NCBI RefSeq assembly: GCF_019710585.1
Contig: NZ_JAIFZQ010000025.1
Coordinates: 62,001-126,000 of the forward strand
From: Arthrobacter sp. MAHUQ-56
GTDB taxonomy: Bacteria > Actinomycetota > Actinomycetes > Actinomycetales > Micrococcaceae
Length of the DNA: 64,000 bases
Reading direction: 5' to 3'
The notes beneath the pieces are model-generated. The model made no database searches. It was not told the origin of the DNA and worked only from the letters and a program-made list of their open reading frames with translations. Below are positions 25,986 to 33,649 of the stretch, in pieces. Position 1 is the first letter of the stretch. Every line of letters starts with the position of its first letter. The position numbers and the translations under genes are program-made.

Positions 25986-26518
25986 GCATCAACCTGACCC
26001 TCCTGATCGTCATGGGTGCCCTGTACGCGTGCGGAATCTACCTGATCCTCGAGCGCAGCCTGACCCGTGTGCTGCTGGGGCTGATGCTACTGGCCAACGC
26101 CACCAACCTGCTGATCCTGGCAACCGGCGGCTACGCGGGCCTGGCCCCGCTGTTCTCCAAGGACATCGCGGCCCAGGACTACAACGACCCGCTGCCGCAG
26201 GCCTTGATCCTGACGTCGATCGTGATCTCCTTCGCCGTTACGGCGTTCATGCTCGGCATCATCTACCGCACCTGGGTGCTGGCGCGCCAGGACGACATCC
26301 AGGACGACGTGGAAGACCTCCGGGTGGCCGAAACCCCCAGCTTCGACGCCGAGGACGACGCCGAGGTCCCGGCCGAGACGTCCGAGTTTCCGCTGGCAAC
26401 AGTCACGGCGGGCGCCCGCGAAATGCCCGCCGAGGACGCTGCGGCGGAGGAGCAGCCCGGGTCACTCAACGTCGATCCCCGCCCGATGGAAGCCAGCCCG
26501 GAAGGAGGCGGACAGTGA
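25982..26518 (+). CDS. mrpC: Mrp antiporter subunit C
   Basis: A 178-residue NuoK-like subunit with three transmembrane helices in the first 100 residues (YLILERSLTRVLLGLMLLANA; DPLPQALILTSIVISFAVTAF, the PQALILTAIVI-type motif). The last 75 residues are a hydrophilic, very acidic tail (DDIQDDVEDLR, FDAEDDAEVPAE) longer than in Bacillus MrpC and probably disordered in the cytoplasm. ATGA overlap with mrpA and GTGA overlap with mrpD indicate translational coupling. Confidence 0.95.
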   Translation: MSINLTLLIVMGALYACGIYLILERSLTRVLLGLMLLANATNLLILATGGYAGLAPLFSKDIAAQDYNDPLPQALILTSIVISFAVTAFMLGIIYRTWVLARQDDIQDDVEDLRVAETPSFDAEDDAEVPAETSEFPLATVTAGAREMPAEDAAAEEQPGSLNVDPRPMEASPEGGGQ

Positions 26519-28122
26519 ACATCGCAGCCCTGGCTCCGCTCGCCGTCGTACTTCCCATCCTGGGCGCCGCCCTGACCTTCCTGCTGATCCGGCACTCCCG
26601 CGCCCAGCGCGCGGTCAGCATCGCGCTGCTGTCCCTGACCCTGGCGCTTGAATGCCTGCTGCTGGCCTCGGCGTGGGAGAGCGGCACCGCCGCCGTGACC
26701 ATCGGCGGCTGGCTGCCGCCCTGGGGCATCGTGATGGTGGTGGACCAGTTCTCCTCGCTGATGCTGGTGGTTTCCTCCGCGGTGAGCCTGGCCGTGCTGG
26801 TGTACGCCACCGGGCAGGGCATGGCCGACGGCGACCAGGACGCCCCGGTCTCGATCTTCCACCCCACCTACCTGATCCTGGTGGCGGGGGTGTCCAACGC
26901 CTTCCTGTCCGGCGACCTCTTCAACCTCTACGTGGGCTTCGAGATCCTGCTGACGGCAAGCTACGTGCTGATGACGCTGGGCGGCACCGGGCCGCGCATC
27001 CGGGCCGGCGTGACCTACGTGGTGGTGTCCGTGGTGTCCTCGGTGCTGTTCCTGATCGCCATCGCCATGGTCTACGGCGCCACGGGGACGGTGAACATGG
27101 CCGACCTCGCCATGAAGCTGGGCGAACTGGACCAGGGCACCAGGACCCTGCTGCACGTCATGCTGCTGGTGGCGTTCGGCATCAAGGCCGCGGTGTTCCC
27201 GCTGTCCTTCTGGCTCCCGGACTCGTACCCCACGGCCCCTGCCCCGGTCACCGCCGTGTTCGCGGGCCTGCTCACCAAGGTGGGCGTATATGCGATGGTC
27301 CGGACCGAGACGCTGCTGTTCCCGGGCGATGCCCTGAACACGCCCCTGATGGTGGCGGCACTGCTCACCATGGTGGTGGGCATTCTGGGTGCGCTGGCGC
27401 AAAGCGACGTCAAACGTCTCCTCTCGTTCACCCTGGTCAGCCATATCGGCTACATGGTGTTCGGGCTGGCCATGTCTTCCGCCGCCGGACTGGCAGCGGC
27501 CGTCTTCTACGTGGCCCACCACATCACCATCCAGACCAGCCTCTTCCTGGTGACCGGCCTGATCGAGCGGCGGGGAGGCAGCTCCTCCGTGGACCGGCTG
27601 GGCGGACTGGCCAAGCTCTCGCCCCTGCTGGCCCTGCTGTTCTTCGTCCCCGCCATGAACCTCGCCGGGATTCCGCCCTTTTCCGGGTTCCTGGGCAAGG
27701 TGGGCCTGCTGCAGGCCGGCGTGGAACTGGGGACGCCGCTTGCCTATGCCCTGGTGGTCGGCGGCGTGGTCACCAGCCTCCTGACCCTGCTGGCCGTCGC
27801 CCGGGTCTGGAACCGTGCGTTCTGGCGCCGGCCCACCGACGCCGAGCATCCGGATCCGGTGCTCCTTGCCGCACCGGCGGCGAGGGTTTCCGGTCCCGGC
27901 GCCAAGCCCAACGACACGGTGACGCTGCTGCCGCGCACCATGGTGGGCTCGACCATGGGCCTGGTGGTCATCGGGGTTGCCCTGACCCTTTTCGCCGGGC
28001 CGCTGTTCGAGCTGTCCGGCCACGCCGCACGGGACATGCTGGACCGGACCCCGTACATCCACGCGGTCCTCGGCGACGGATCCCCCGTCCCGGCCGCCCC
28101 TGTGGTGGGAGGAGGACGATGA
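26515..28122 (+). CDS. mrpD: Mrp antiporter subunit D
   Basis: A 535-residue NuoM/N-like subunit with about 14 helices. Conserved proton-channel segments include YVGFEILLTASYVLMTLGG with the essential glutamate, FGIKAAVFPLSFWLPDSYPTAP with the key lysine, and AQSDVKRLLSFTLVSHIGY. The start is GTG at 26515, preceded by GGAGG and overlapping the mrpC stop. The stop overlaps the mrpE start. Confidence 0.95.
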   Translation: MNIAALAPLAVVLPILGAALTFLLIRHSRAQRAVSIALLSLTLALECLLLASAWESGTAAVTIGGWLPPWGIVMVVDQFSSLMLVVSSAVSLAVLVYATGQGMADGDQDAPVSIFHPTYLILVAGVSNAFLSGDLFNLYVGFEILLTASYVLMTLGGTGPRIRAGVTYVVVSVVSSVLFLIAIAMVYGATGTVNMADLAMKLGELDQGTRTLLHVMLLVAFGIKAAVFPLSFWLPDSYPTAPAPVTAVFAGLLTKVGVYAMVRTETLLFPGDALNTPLMVAALLTMVVGILGALAQSDVKRLLSFTLVSHIGYMVFGLAMSSAAGLAAAVFYVAHHITIQTSLFLVTGLIERRGGSSSVDRLGGLAKLSPLLALLFFVPAMNLAGIPPFSGFLGKVGLLQAGVELGTPLAYALVVGGVVTSLLTLLAVARVWNRAFWRRPTDAEHPDPVLLAAPAARVSGPGAKPNDTVTLLPRTMVGSTMGLVVIGVALTLFAGPLFELSGHAARDMLDRTPYIHAVLGDGSPVPAAPVVGGGR

Positions 28123-28664
28123 GCCGGCAAAGGATTTCCCTGCGCCAGGAGCTGCCGCTGCTGGTGTGGCTGGTGGTTGTATGGGGGGCCCTGTGGCAGG
28201 ACTTCAGCCCTGGCAACCTCCTGTTCGGCGCGCTGCTGGCAGTGGGCGTCGCGCGGCTGTTCTACCTTCCGCCGGTGGAGCTCAGCGGCCGGTTCAACAT
28301 CCTGTATGCAGTGCCCTTCGCCGTGGTGTTCCTCGGCAAGGTGGCGGTGGCCAGCGCGCAGGTGTTCTACCTTGCCGTGGTCCGAGGGCCAAAGGTGACC
28401 AATGCCATCGTCGCTGTGCGGCTGCGCAGCCACCAGGACCTGCTGGTCACCGCCACGGGGCACGTGATCTCCCTGATTCCCGGATCCCTCGTGGTGGAGG
28501 TGGACAGGTCAACGTCCACCCTGTACCTGCACGCCATCAACATCACCTCCCGCGAGGACGTGGAAGGCCTGCGGAACGAGGTGCGGTCCATCGAGGCCGG
28601 CCTGATCCGGATCATGGGCACGCGGGAGGAACTCGAAGCCGTCCGAAAGGAGGCAGCCGCGTGA
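28119..28664 (+). CDS. mrpE: Mrp antiporter subunit E
   Basis: A 181-residue membrane subunit with two to three N-terminal helices (LLVWLVVVWGALWQDFSPGN) and a C-terminal cytoplasmic domain (VTATGHVISLIPGSLVVEVDR, YLHAIN) matching the MnhE family. ATG at 28119 follows GGAGG and overlaps the mrpD stop. It is needed for assembly of the hetero-oligomeric Mrp complex in studied homologues. Confidence 0.93.
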   Translation: MSRQRISLRQELPLLVWLVVVWGALWQDFSPGNLLFGALLAVGVARLFYLPPVELSGRFNILYAVPFAVVFLGKVAVASAQVFYLAVVRGPKVTNAIVAVRLRSHQDLLVTATGHVISLIPGSLVVEVDRSTSTLYLHAINITSREDVEGLRNEVRSIEAGLIRIMGTREELEAVRKEAAA

Positions 28665-28939
28665 TGGACGCAGTCCTGGCGGTGACCGCCGTCATCTTCT
28701 CCCTGGCTGCCGCCGGAGCGATCATCAGGATCGCCCGCGGCCCCTCGCTGCTGGACCGGGTGCTCGCCGCCGACGTGCTGCTGGCCATCCTGGGCGGCGC
28801 CCTGTGCATCGATATGGCGGTGAACCGGCACCTGAACAACCTCATGCTGGTGGTGGCCATTTCCATCATCGGTTTCATCGGGTCCGTCACGGTGGCCCGT
28901 TTCGTTGCCGACCGGAGGGTGGACCCCAATGAATCCTGA
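28661..28939 (+). CDS. mrpF: Mrp antiporter subunit F
   Basis: A 92-residue subunit with three transmembrane helices; the IARGPSLLDRVLAADVL segment is the MrpF hallmark. GTG at 28661 overlaps the mrpE stop in the same GTGA pattern used earlier in the operon; the next codon, ATG at 28664, is the alternative start. AAGGAGG lies 9 nt upstream. Its 3' end overlaps mrpG by 11 nt. Confidence 0.92.
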   Translation: MMDAVLAVTAVIFSLAAAGAIIRIARGPSLLDRVLAADVLLAILGGALCIDMAVNRHLNNLMLVVAISIIGFIGSVTVARFVADRRVDPNES

Positions 28940-29339
28940 CTTTTCCGGTCCGGACGGCTGGGTTGACCTGGCCTCGGCCGTCTTCATGGTGGTCGGTGCA
29001 CTGATGTCCCTGGCGGCCGCCATCGGCCTGCTGCGCTTCCCCGACCTGATGTCCCGGATGCACGCAGCCACCAAGCCCCAGGTCCTGGGCCTGTTCCTGC
29101 TCCTGGCAGCCATCGGCCTGCAGCTGTGGACCTGGTGGGTGTGGCCGGTGCTGCTGGTGGCCTGGATCTTCCAGCTCCTCACCGTCCCCGTGTCCGCACA
29201 CATGGTGGGCCGGGCGGGGTACCGCACCAAGCACCTGCACCGGGAGCTGCTCAGCGCGGACGAGCTTGAAGCCGTAGTGCAGAAAGCCGCCGCCGAGGCT
29301 GCCCGGAAGGACAGCTCCGACGACGGCGGGACGCGCTAG
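28929..29339 (+). CDS. mrpG: Mrp antiporter subunit G
   Basis: A 136-residue subunit with three helices and the MnhG motif GLLRFPDLMSRMHAATKP. It ends in a charged tail (KAAAEAARKDSSDDGG). ATG at 28929 is preferred because GGAGGG lies upstream. It is the last gene of the mrpACDEFG operon and is convergent, with a 3-nt gap, with the DUF4235 gene. Confidence 0.93.
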   Translation: MNPDFSGPDGWVDLASAVFMVVGALMSLAAAIGLLRFPDLMSRMHAATKPQVLGLFLLLAAIGLQLWTWWVWPVLLVAWIFQLLTVPVSAHMVGRAGYRTKHLHRELLSADELEAVVQKAAAEAARKDSSDDGGTR

Positions 29340-29342
29340 TTC

Positions 29343-29606
29343 CTAGACGATGTCCTGGCTCTTGGCGAAGCGGGCGATGGCGCGCTGGGTGCCGCGGTTG
29401 GCCAGGACCTGGATGATGGCGCTGACCGATGCCGAGATCAACGCGAAGGTCAGGGCCGAACGCAGGCTCGTTGGGACATCCTCGTTCTTGCCGGTGGGCG
29501 CCTTCTGCCCGGTGGTCTTTTCCCAGATGCCGTTGACCAGCTTGGTTCCGGCCAGGCCTGCGAGGAGGCTCACCCCGGTCCCGAGCAGCTTGATGAAAAG
29601 GTTCAT
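29343..29606 (-). CDS. DUF4235 family small membrane protein
   Basis: An 87-residue protein with two hydrophobic helices (IKLLGTGVSLLAGLAGTKLV and ALTFALISASVSAIIQVLA) around a hydrophilic loop containing IWEKTTGQKAPTG, the DUF4235 signature. The start at 29606 has AAGGAG upstream. The family is common in actinobacteria and its function is not known. Confidence 0.82.
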   Translation of the reverse strand: MNLFIKLLGTGVSLLAGLAGTKLVNGIWEKTTGQKAPTGKNEDVPTSLRSALTFALISASVSAIIQVLANRGTQRAIARFAKSQDIV

Positions 29607-29693
29607 TCCCAGTACTCCTTGACAGCGGAAAGCGGACTGCCTCCAGCCTAGCCGCACACCCCGGTGCGCCCGGGTAGGCCCGCCCGCCGTGCC

Positions 29694-29942
29694 CTATCCC
29701 GCAGGGCGCTCCGTGCGGAACTTGATCATCTTGTGGGTTCCGTCGCAGTAGGGCTTGATGGCCGAGGCCCCGCACCGGCACAACGCCACGGTTTTGCGGT
29801 CGCGGGGCACCGGGCCGCCGGAGGGTGTGACGATCTCAAACTCGCCCCTGACAATCAGTGGCCCGTCGGGGCACACCACAATGGAACTGGCGGCCGGTTC
29901 CCCGGCGCCGTTTTCCGTGGTTTCCGGCTGCTCCTGGTTCAC
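29694..29942 (-). CDS. CDGSH-type iron-sulfur protein
   Basis: An 82-residue protein with one CDGSH domain. The cluster ligands follow the rule C-x-C-x2-S-x3-P-x-C-D-G-x-H, here CRCGASAIKPYCDGTH near the C-terminus. Such proteins bind a redox-active [2Fe-2S] cluster with 3Cys-1His ligation. GTG at 29942 is the start because AGGAG lies just upstream. It follows the diiron oxidase gene on the same strand (138-nt gap), so it may be the electron donor to that oxidase; this is inference. Confidence 0.88.
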   Translation of the reverse strand: MNQEQPETTENGAGEPAASSIVVCPDGPLIVRGEFEIVTPSGGPVPRDRKTVALCRCGASAIKPYCDGTHKMIKFRTERPAG

Positions 29943-30080
29943 ATTTGCTCCTCTGTGGTTCGGGCGTGGGCTTTGCCTCGGTGGCGCAGCCGGAGTTCGG
30001 CCTCCCAGATTCCAAGGCCTCGGGTTCATCGGTCCAGCGCAGGGGAAGGATGTACTCGACGTCCTGCCGCGGCCGCGGCG

Positions 30081-31166
30081 TTATGCCGCCACGGGCACTG
30101 CCGCCCGCAGCGATGATTTCCCGGACTCCCAGGAGCCCAGCAGGTGGGCTGACAGCCGGCTGTCGATGGCCATGACGGCCGTGGCACCGAACAAGACATC
30201 CCCCAGTAGTTCCGGCTCGGCCTCCACCAGCCCACCTGCCAGGTCCCGGCCGGCGATCTGTTCGTGCACGGCGTCGGCTTCCACATGTTCATCGAAGTAG
30301 TGCGTGACGCCGGCATCGAAACCGTGGCGGCGGAAGCCGTTGCCATAAAAGCGGTTGGGCTGGGAGGACGTCATCTCGTAGATGGCCAGGTGGCCGGTGA
30401 TGGCGCCGCGGAGCCGCCGGTTCAATCCGCACAGCGACATCAGGTTGACCGAAGCGAGGGAGACCGCTGGGACGGAGTCAACGTACGCGCCGTAGGAGTC
30501 ATCCAGTCCGATGCCGCGCATGGTGCGGGCAAACAGGGCACTGTGCATCCGTTCTGGCCGGCCGCCCCCGTACTCGTCCGCCTGGATTTCCACGAGCGCG
30601 GCCTTGGCGCGGCCAGTGAGGCGGGGAATGGCCCAGGTATGCGGATCGGCTTCCTTCAGCTGGTACACCGATTTGTGCACCAGGAACTCCTTCAACTGCT
30701 CCAGCGACGCCTTCCTGGCCACGTAGCGCGAGACACTCGGGCCGGTGTCGCTGGCAGCAAGATCGAAGAGGATCCGGGCGACGTCGTCGCTTGTTGGATT
30801 GCCACCGGGCAGCTGGCTCCCGGTGAAGGCGCCGGTGGCCGGAACGCCGTGTTCCCGGCCGACCTTCCGCGCGGCCTCACGGAGCGCCTTTTCGAATGGC
30901 TCCTCGATCATCCGCCGGATCCGGATCAGTCCAGGCTCCCACTCCCAGTCGTCGGCGACGCCGTCGAGGCCTGAGTAGTGGAGTTCGTAAAGGCTGAAGA
31001 GGGAGAGCTGGATGTCCTCGTGGCCAATGATGTCCGCGGCCAGGGCCAGCTGTCCCGCCACCATGGCGTGCAGTGCGTCCAGGTCAGCCGCGGAGGAAGC
31101 CGGCGCCTGCACCAGGACTTTGAACAGGGCGCTGCTGACGGGTCCTCTGGTTTCCGGGATTCTCAT
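30081..31166 (-). CDS. Heme-oxygenase-like iron-containing redox enzyme (HDO type)
   Basis: A 361-residue all-helical protein of the iron-containing redox enzyme family. Likely metal ligands are Glu172 and His176 (LKEADPHTW), Glu193 (LVEIQADEYGG) and His289/Glu293/His294/Asp298/His301 in HYFDEHVEADAVHE. This matches the heme-oxygenase-like diiron oxidase (HDO) pattern of helix-borne E/H pairs. Family members break C-C or C-N bonds or hydroxylate amines or fatty acids; the reaction here is unknown. Start at 31166 has AAGGAG upstream. The downstream CDGSH gene is a probable partner. Confidence 0.8.
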   Translation of the reverse strand: MRIPETRGPVSSALFKVLVQAPASSAADLDALHAMVAGQLALAADIIGHEDIQLSLFSLYELHYSGLDGVADDWEWEPGLIRIRRMIEEPFEKALREAARKVGREHGVPATGAFTGSQLPGGNPTSDDVARILFDLAASDTGPSVSRYVARKASLEQLKEFLVHKSVYQLKEADPHTWAIPRLTGRAKAALVEIQADEYGGGRPERMHSALFARTMRGIGLDDSYGAYVDSVPAVSLASVNLMSLCGLNRRLRGAITGHLAIYEMTSSQPNRFYGNGFRRHGFDAGVTHYFDEHVEADAVHEQIAGRDLAGGLVEAEPELLGDVLFGATAVMAIDSRLSAHLLGSWESGKSSLRAAVPVAA

Positions 31167-31268
31167 GGTGCTCCTTGGTCTGCCGCGCCGATGCCGGGAA
31201 CGAACGCGGGGGAGCCTGTGCCTGGCGCTGCCAGGCCGTGTCCTCCTCGAAACCCGGGAGGAACATAG

Positions 31269-31297
31269 TAAGCATGGCTTAGTAATTAAAGCTATGC
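31269..31297. promoter_or_regulatory. Palindromic AT-rich site between HDO and GAF-ANTAR genes
   Basis: TAAGC-ATG-GCTTA is a perfect palindrome (31269-31281), and GCATGGCTT (31272-31280) faces AAGCTATGC (31289-31297) across 8 nt with one mismatch. It lies 103 nt upstream of the HDO start and 127 nt upstream of the GAF-ANTAR start. Confidence 0.4.
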
Positions 31298-31423
31298 GGG
31301 AACCGGGCAGCAGAATGTGGGTCGGCAACGGGTTAGGGTGGAACGCAGAACCGTTTGGCAGGAAGCGGCATCCCCGTCCCTCCGTATGCTTCCGGTGGCG
31401 ACCAGTCCACCCGGAGCACTGCC

Positions 31424-32185
31424 ATGGTTCAAGAACCCCTCGCCCCTGAACACCCCCTGCAACTTTCCGAGTATTTCCAGGACCTGCAGGACCTGGTGCT
31501 GGACAGCCCGGACGTGGAAGTCTTCCTCAACGAACTGGCCACCGTTGCAGCGGAGGGCCTTTCAGCCGCCCCGTTCGTGCCGGTGGTCTGCGGGGTGACC
31601 CTGCTCCGGCGGAAGAAGGCCACCACCGTGGCCAGCAGCGACCCCACCGCCAAGGGAATGGATGAACTGCAGAACACTTTCCGGGAGGGACCGTGCCTGA
31701 CGGCCATGGGGGAGATGCGGAGTGTCCTGGTGCCGGACACCGCACAGGAGCACCGTTGGCCCGGTTACGTTGCCGCTGCTGCGGAACAGGGCATCCGCTC
31801 CATCCTGTCGGTGCCGTTGCTGGTGGATGACGCAACCCGGGCCGCCCTGAACCTGTATGCGTCACGCAGCGATGCCTTCAGCGGCCCGCACGTCAGCCGG
31901 GCGGAGGCGTTCGCCGCCCAGGCATCGAAGTCGCTTCGGCTCGCGCTGAAGATTGCCCAGCTCAATGACGCCCGCAACGACATGGCACTGGCCATGCAAT
32001 CCAGGACCGCCATCGACCTCGCCGCGGGCATCGTCATGGCCCAGAACCGGTGCAGCCAGTCGGCGGCCATGGAAATCATCAAGGCTGCCTCCAACGCCCG
32101 GAACATCAAGCTGCGGGAGCTGGCCCAGTCCATCGTCGAGTCGGTGGCCGCGGGTGCCGGGGTCACCACGCACTTCGACGAATGA
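31424..32185 (+). CDS. GAF and ANTAR domain RNA-binding regulator
   Basis: A 253-residue cytoplasmic regulator. A GAF-like sensor covers about 20-180 (LATVAAEGLSAAPF, FREGPCLTAMGEM, SILSVPLLVD). The ANTAR domain is at about 190-250 (RTAIDLAAGIVMAQNRCSQS, AMEIIKAASNARN) with the usual three-helix pattern and conserved alanines. ANTAR proteins bind dual-hexaloop RNA hairpins to stop termination. No target hairpin pair was identified nearby. ATG at 31424 is a conservative choice; a longer frame to 31355 exists. Confidence 0.83.
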   Translation: MVQEPLAPEHPLQLSEYFQDLQDLVLDSPDVEVFLNELATVAAEGLSAAPFVPVVCGVTLLRRKKATTVASSDPTAKGMDELQNTFREGPCLTAMGEMRSVLVPDTAQEHRWPGYVAAAAEQGIRSILSVPLLVDDATRAALNLYASRSDAFSGPHVSRAEAFAAQASKSLRLALKIAQLNDARNDMALAMQSRTAIDLAAGIVMAQNRCSQSAAMEIIKAASNARNIKLRELAQSIVESVAAGAGVTTHFDE

Positions 32186-32192
32186 GCGGCAG

Positions 32193-32735
32193 CTACACCT
32201 CCAGCGCCGAGCCAAGGACGTCCCGGAGGGCTTCCACCACCAGGTCGTGGTCCTGCACCTGGGGCAGCCCGGAAACGGCGACGGTTGCCACCGCTCCCAC
32301 TCCCGTGACGAAGATGGGGAAGGCACCCCCGTGCGCGGCGTAGCGGGACTGGTCGAACCAGGCGTTGTCTTCTATCCGGCCGCCGCCCAGCCGGCCCCGC
32401 AGGCCCACCAGGAGCGACGGCGCCTCGTACCGTGCGGCGGTGCGCTGCTTGGCCCGGATCCAGTGGCCGTTGTCAGGCGTGGCGCCCGGCAGTGCGACAT
32501 GGAAGAGGACTTGCTCGCCCTTGGTGATGTCGATGGCGATGGGAAGGTCCCGCTCCTTGCCCAGTTCCACGAGGAGGAGGCCAAGGTTCAGGGCGTCATC
32601 CGGGGAAAACCCGGGGAACTGCAGCTCCCGGACCTCCGCTTCGACGCGGGCGATCAACGCCTCCAGGGACCCTTCGGGCTGCGTGTCGAGGGAATCCGGA
32701 TCGAACTCGGTCACATGCGGCGGATTGGCACTCAT
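32193..32735 (-). CDS. UPF0303 / haem-degrading-domain protein
   Basis: A 180-residue protein of the HbpS-like superfamily (Pfam Haem_degrading). A typical segment is RYAAHGGAFPIFVTGVGAVATVAVSGLPQ (given in part as AHGGAFPIF and VGAVATVAVSGLPQ), with QDHDLVVEAL at the C-terminus. Members bind haem or small ligands; activity in UPF0303 is poorly defined. It is convergent with the GAF-ANTAR gene (7-nt gap). The start at 32735 is chosen over an in-frame upstream codon on family length. Confidence 0.75.
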   Translation of the reverse strand: MSANPPHVTEFDPDSLDTQPEGSLEALIARVEAEVRELQFPGFSPDDALNLGLLLVELGKERDLPIAIDITKGEQVLFHVALPGATPDNGHWIRAKQRTAARYEAPSLLVGLRGRLGGGRIEDNAWFDQSRYAAHGGAFPIFVTGVGAVATVAVSGLPQVQDHDLVVEALRDVLGSALEV

Positions 32736-32830
32736 GCCCCACAATCTACCCCTCGCCAGGTGTAAACTTGACCACGCCCGCAAGGGCTGAAATACACGCC
32801 TGAATTGAACCAAAACCACCATTTACAACG

Positions 32831-32950
32831 ACAGGGGAGCGCCGCCGTCGGCATCCCGGCCAGGCCGGGGAACCGCAGGTGGGCGCTGAGAGTGCGGACC
32901 GCCGCAGACCCTCGAACCTGATCCGGTTAGTACCGGCGCAAGGGAGTCGA
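32831..32950 (+). promoter_or_regulatory. TPP riboswitch (THI element)
   Basis: The conserved blocks occur in order: GGGGAGC at 32834, GCTGAGA at 32884-32890, ACCCTCGAACCTGATC at 32908-32923, and TAGTACCGGCGCAAGGGA to 32944. These form the P2-P5 stems that bind thiamine pyrophosphate. It is about 75 nt before ykoE, so it represses the transporter when thiamine is sufficient. Confidence 0.95.
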
Positions 32951-33025
32951 GTTCTCGAAGTGACTGGCAACGGCACTCAACGCCGGATTGCCGCGCTTTC
33001 CCCTCCTGTTACCCAGGAGGATCAC

Positions 33026-33649
33026 ATGAGCACAGCAGCAATCAAGAAGACCACCAGCAAGTCCTGGCGCGTCGTGGACATCGTGGTGGCGGCTCTCGTC
33101 GCCATCGCCGGCGGCGTCATTTTCTGGGCCTGGTCCCAGGGCGCGGCCGCAGTATCCGTGCCGATGAACGCGGCCTACCCGCCCCTGACCGGCCTCATCG
33201 CCGGCGGCTGGATGATCCCGGGTGTCCTGGGGATGCTGATCATCCGCAAGCCCGGAGCCGCGCTGTTCTGCGAAACCGTGGCAGCCACCGGTGAACTCCT
33301 CATGGGTTCGCAGTACGGCACGTCCGTCCTGTTCTCCGGCTTCGTCCAGGGCCTGGGCGCGGAGATCGTCTTCGCGATCTTCGTCTACCGCAAGTTCAAC
33401 CTGCCCGTGTCCCTGCTGGCCGGTGCGGCATCCGGCCTCTTCTGCGGCCTGAACGACTCCTTCGCACCCTGGGGCTGGAACATCGCCTACTCCGGCGCGG
33501 ACAAGCTGGCCTACATCGTCTTCTGCATGGTCTCCGGAGCCATCATCGCCGGCGCGCTGTCCTGGATCGCGACCCGCGGCTTGGCCCGCACCGGGGTCCT
33601 GAGCTCCTTCGCCTCGCGCAAGGCCGCAACGGAGCCCGTCTTCTCCTGA
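33026..33649 (+). CDS. ykoE: ECF transporter S component, YkoE type (HMP/thiamine)
   Basis: A 207-residue membrane protein with five to six helices. WRVVDIVVAALVAIAGGVIF, GGWMIPGVLGMLIIRKPGAA and CGLNDSFAPWGWNIAYSG match the YkoE family, which binds the hydroxymethylpyrimidine or thiamine substrate in ECF-type importers. The start at 33026 has AGGAGG 6 nt upstream. The stop overlaps the ykoD start by one base. The TPP riboswitch upstream confirms the role. Confidence 0.93.
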   Translation: MSTAAIKKTTSKSWRVVDIVVAALVAIAGGVIFWAWSQGAAAVSVPMNAAYPPLTGLIAGGWMIPGVLGMLIIRKPGAALFCETVAATGELLMGSQYGTSVLFSGFVQGLGAEIVFAIFVYRKFNLPVSLLAGAASGLFCGLNDSFAPWGWNIAYSGADKLAYIVFCMVSGAIIAGALSWIATRGLARTGVLSSFASRKAATEPVFS

